Below, piece by piece: positions 6,154 through 7,273 of a stretch of DNA of 7,273 nt. Positions within the stretch are counted from its first letter, which is position 1; each line of letters begins with the position of its first letter. Source of the stretch: Clostridiales bacterium. GTDB taxonomy: Bacteria; Bacillota; Clostridia; Monoglobales; Monoglobaceae. The stretch is from NCBI GenBank assembly GCA_016303265.1, contig JAEDLZ010000070.1, positions 1 through 7,273 of the forward strand, written 5' to 3'. Made by a program: the position numbers and the translations under genes. A model generated the notes under the pieces. That model saw only the letters and a list, made by a program, of their open reading frames with translations, was not told where the DNA came from and did no database searches.

Positions 6154-7125
6154 GTGGAATCGGCTTATGTCCTCGCTTCGAAGGAGCTTGAGGAAATTAG
6201 AAACGAAAACCGGAAAATAACGGAGTACCGCAAAAGAGAGGTTTTAAAGACGGCTCCGGAAATCGGTGAAATCGACAGGGAGCTTATGAAGGCGGGGACG
6301 GCGCTTTTGCGTTCGGTTCTCGATAAGGGCGAGGCGTTTGAAAGCATTAAGGCACGGATTCAGTCCCTTCAGGCGAGAAAGGTTCGTGTGCTTGAAAAAA
6401 ACGGATACGCAGGTGATTATCTTGACGATATATATAATTGCAAAGAGTGCCGCGATACGGGCTTTGCCAAGGGACATCGCTGCGGTTGCTTAAAGTCGCT
6501 TATTTCAAAGTATATAGGAGCAAATTCCAATCTGACAGATTATATGAAAAATCAGACCTTTGAGAATTTTGATTTTTCATTGTTCAAGGATAGTGAAAGG
6601 GATGGAAAGCCTGTTCCTGTTTTGAAAATTATGCGTCGTGCCGTCGAAATCTGTATGGATTTTGCCGAGAATTTTCAGCGCGATAAGACAAATCTCATAC
6701 TAAGCGGAAATGCGGGGACCGGAAAAACCTATCTTTCAAGCTGTATTGCAAACCGTGCCCTTGAACAGGGGAAAACTGTTTATTACACAAGCGCCTACAG
6801 GCTTTTTGACACGCTTGAGGCGGTTAAGTTCGGCAGGACAACGGACGAAAATGATGCGGATATTGCAAAATATGTATATGATGTGGATTTACTGATAATA
6901 GACGACCTTGGAACGGAGTTTACAACTCAGTTTACGAGTGCGGCGTTTTTCGACATAATCAATTCAAGACTTGTCAGCGGAAAATCAACGGTTATATCCA
7001 CAAATCTCAGTCTTGAGGGGATTAACGATTTGTACAGTCAGCGAATAACCTCAAGAATTATGGGTGATTATAAGGCGATAACCCTCTTAGGGGAGGATGT
7101 GCGCCCGAAATTAAAAAACAGATGA
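6154..7125 (+). CDS. DnaI/DnaC-type AAA+ helicase loader
   Basis: This ATPase is expected to load the hexameric replicative helicase at the origin, like B. subtilis DnaI. The GTG start gives 323 residues. Residues 1-90 are strongly charged and helical, probably coiled-coil. A zinc-finger-like cluster follows with C96-x2-C99 and C110-x-C112 in the family context YNCKECRDTGF; in DnaI this N-terminal zinc module contacts the helicase. The AAA+ domain begins near QTFENFDFS (134-142) and has Walker A GNAGTGKT (185-192), Walker B LLIIDDLG (246-253), sensor 1 STN (282-284) and arginine-finger candidates R297 and R301 in SQRITSRI. The stop TGA is followed directly by in-frame TAA and TAA (7126-7131), a triple stop. 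IstB-type transposition ATPases share the fold, but the zinc cluster and the adjacent DnaD gene favour the loader. Whether it should be named dnaI or dnaC depends on the nomenclature used. Confidence 0.9.
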   Translation: MESAYVLASKELEEIRNENRKITEYRKREVLKTAPEIGEIDRELMKAGTALLRSVLDKGEAFESIKARIQSLQARKVRVLEKNGYAGDYLDDIYNCKECRDTGFAKGHRCGCLKSLISKYIGANSNLTDYMKNQTFENFDFSLFKDSERDGKPVPVLKIMRRAVEICMDFAENFQRDKTNLILSGNAGTGKTYLSSCIANRALEQGKTVYYTSAYRLFDTLEAVKFGRTTDENDADIAKYVYDVDLLIIDDLGTEFTTQFTSAAFFDIINSRLVSGKSTVISTNLSLEGINDLYSQRITSRIMGDYKAITLLGEDVRPKLKNR

Positions 7126-7138
7126 TAATAAATAAAGA

Positions 7139-7172
7139 ATTTTAGCCAAAAGTCTTGACTTTTGGCTAAAAT
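7139..7172. repeat. 16-bp perfect inverted repeat (weak terminator or operator)
   Basis: Bases 7139-7154 are the exact reverse complement of 7157-7172, leaving 2 central bases; as RNA, the hairpin would open to a loop of about 4-6 bases. It lies 13 bases after the loader stop, where a terminator is expected, but the + strand RNA beyond it (7173 onward, GCTGGTATAATA) has no U-run. In minus-strand RNA the hairpin is followed by a moderately U-rich tail, so termination is more plausible in that direction. The 3' arm contains most of the -35 box of the tRNA promoter, so the palindrome could also be a protein-binding operator. Confidence 0.8.
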
Positions 7173-7183
7173 GCTGGTATAAT
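7155..7183 (+). promoter_or_regulatory. Promoter of tRNA-Ser
   Basis: TTGACT (7155-7160) and a perfect TATAAT (7178-7183) are 17 bases apart, with TG at 7175-7176 giving an extended -10. Transcription should start near 7190, about 25 bases before the mature tRNA end. The bases after the -10 are AT-rich (ATATAAG) and lack the GC-rich discriminator seen in many stringently controlled tRNA and rRNA promoters. Confidence 0.88.
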
Positions 7184-7214
7184 ATAAGATGTTGTGATTG
7201 CTAAAGGTTAATAT

Positions 7215-7273
7215 GGAGAGGTGGCTGAGTTGGCTGAAGGCGCAGCATTGGAAATGCTGTAGGCGTTCACGCG
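7215..7273 (+). tRNA. tRNA-Ser, anticodon GGA (3' end cut by the window)
   Basis: The acceptor 5' strand is GGAGAGG (7215-7221), followed by T8 and G9. The D-stem is the 3-bp form typical of tRNA-Ser (G7224-C7241, C7225-G7240, T7226-G7239), with the conserved GG at 7232-7233. The anticodon stem CAGCA (7243-7247) pairs with TGCTG (7255-7259) around the loop TTGGAAA, so the anticodon is GGA at 7250-7252, reading UCU and UCC. After position 7260 a long variable arm begins (GCG at 7263-7265 with CGC at 7270-7272 around TTCA), as expected for a class II tRNA. The T-arm and the 3' acceptor strand are outside the window. Confidence 0.95.

Noticed and set aside
6154..7125. IstB-type transposition ATPase, implying a mobile element
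   Set aside because: There is no IstA-type transposase or terminal inverted repeat; the N-terminal zinc cluster and adjacent dnaD-like gene fit a helicase loader.

Overview
The window carries a block of core bacterial housekeeping genes, all on the + strand: the 3' part of gatA, then gatB, dnaA, mnmE, a DnaD-domain gene, a DnaI/DnaC-type helicase loader gene, and the first 59 bases of a tRNA-Ser(GGA). The DnaD-type protein, the zinc-finger DnaI-like loader, the GatCAB amidotransferase, strong Shine-Dalgarno sites, frequent GTG/TTG starts and AT-rich spacers point to a Bacillota bacterium, most likely of class Clostridia. I cannot name a genus from the sequence.

Layout. Bases 1-2132 hold the GatCAB amidotransferase genes gatA (5' end outside the window) and gatB, closed by a long perfect stem-loop terminator at 2148-2192. 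Bases 2133-2419 are a 287-base AT-rich spacer with that terminator, heptamer repeats, phased T-tracts and a good extended -10 promoter. From this promoter a compact transcription unit runs: dnaA (from 2420), mnmE (5-base gap), dnaD-like (16-base gap) and dnaI/dnaC-like (11-base gap), ending at 7125 with three in-frame stops. The next spacer has a 16-bp perfect inverted repeat that overlaps the -35 box of a near-consensus promoter, which drives the tRNA-Ser starting at 7215.

Function. GatA and GatB correct mischarged Glu-tRNA(Gln) and/or Asp-tRNA(Asn). The second unit gathers three chromosome-replication initiation functions: DnaA opens the origin, the DnaD-type protein bridges or remodels, and the DnaI-type ATPase loads the replicative helicase. 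The tRNA wobble-modification GTPase MnmE sits between them. The usual partners are missing from the window: no dnaN next to dnaA, and no mnmG or rsmG next to mnmE. I see no convincing DnaA-box cluster, so an origin cannot be claimed.

No mobile element, CRISPR array or wholly new system is visible. The points most worth a second look are the dnaA-mnmE-dnaD-dnaI gene order, the palindrome merged with the tRNA promoter, the tandem DnaD modules, the non-ATG starts on all three replication genes, and the repeats around the dnaA promoter.
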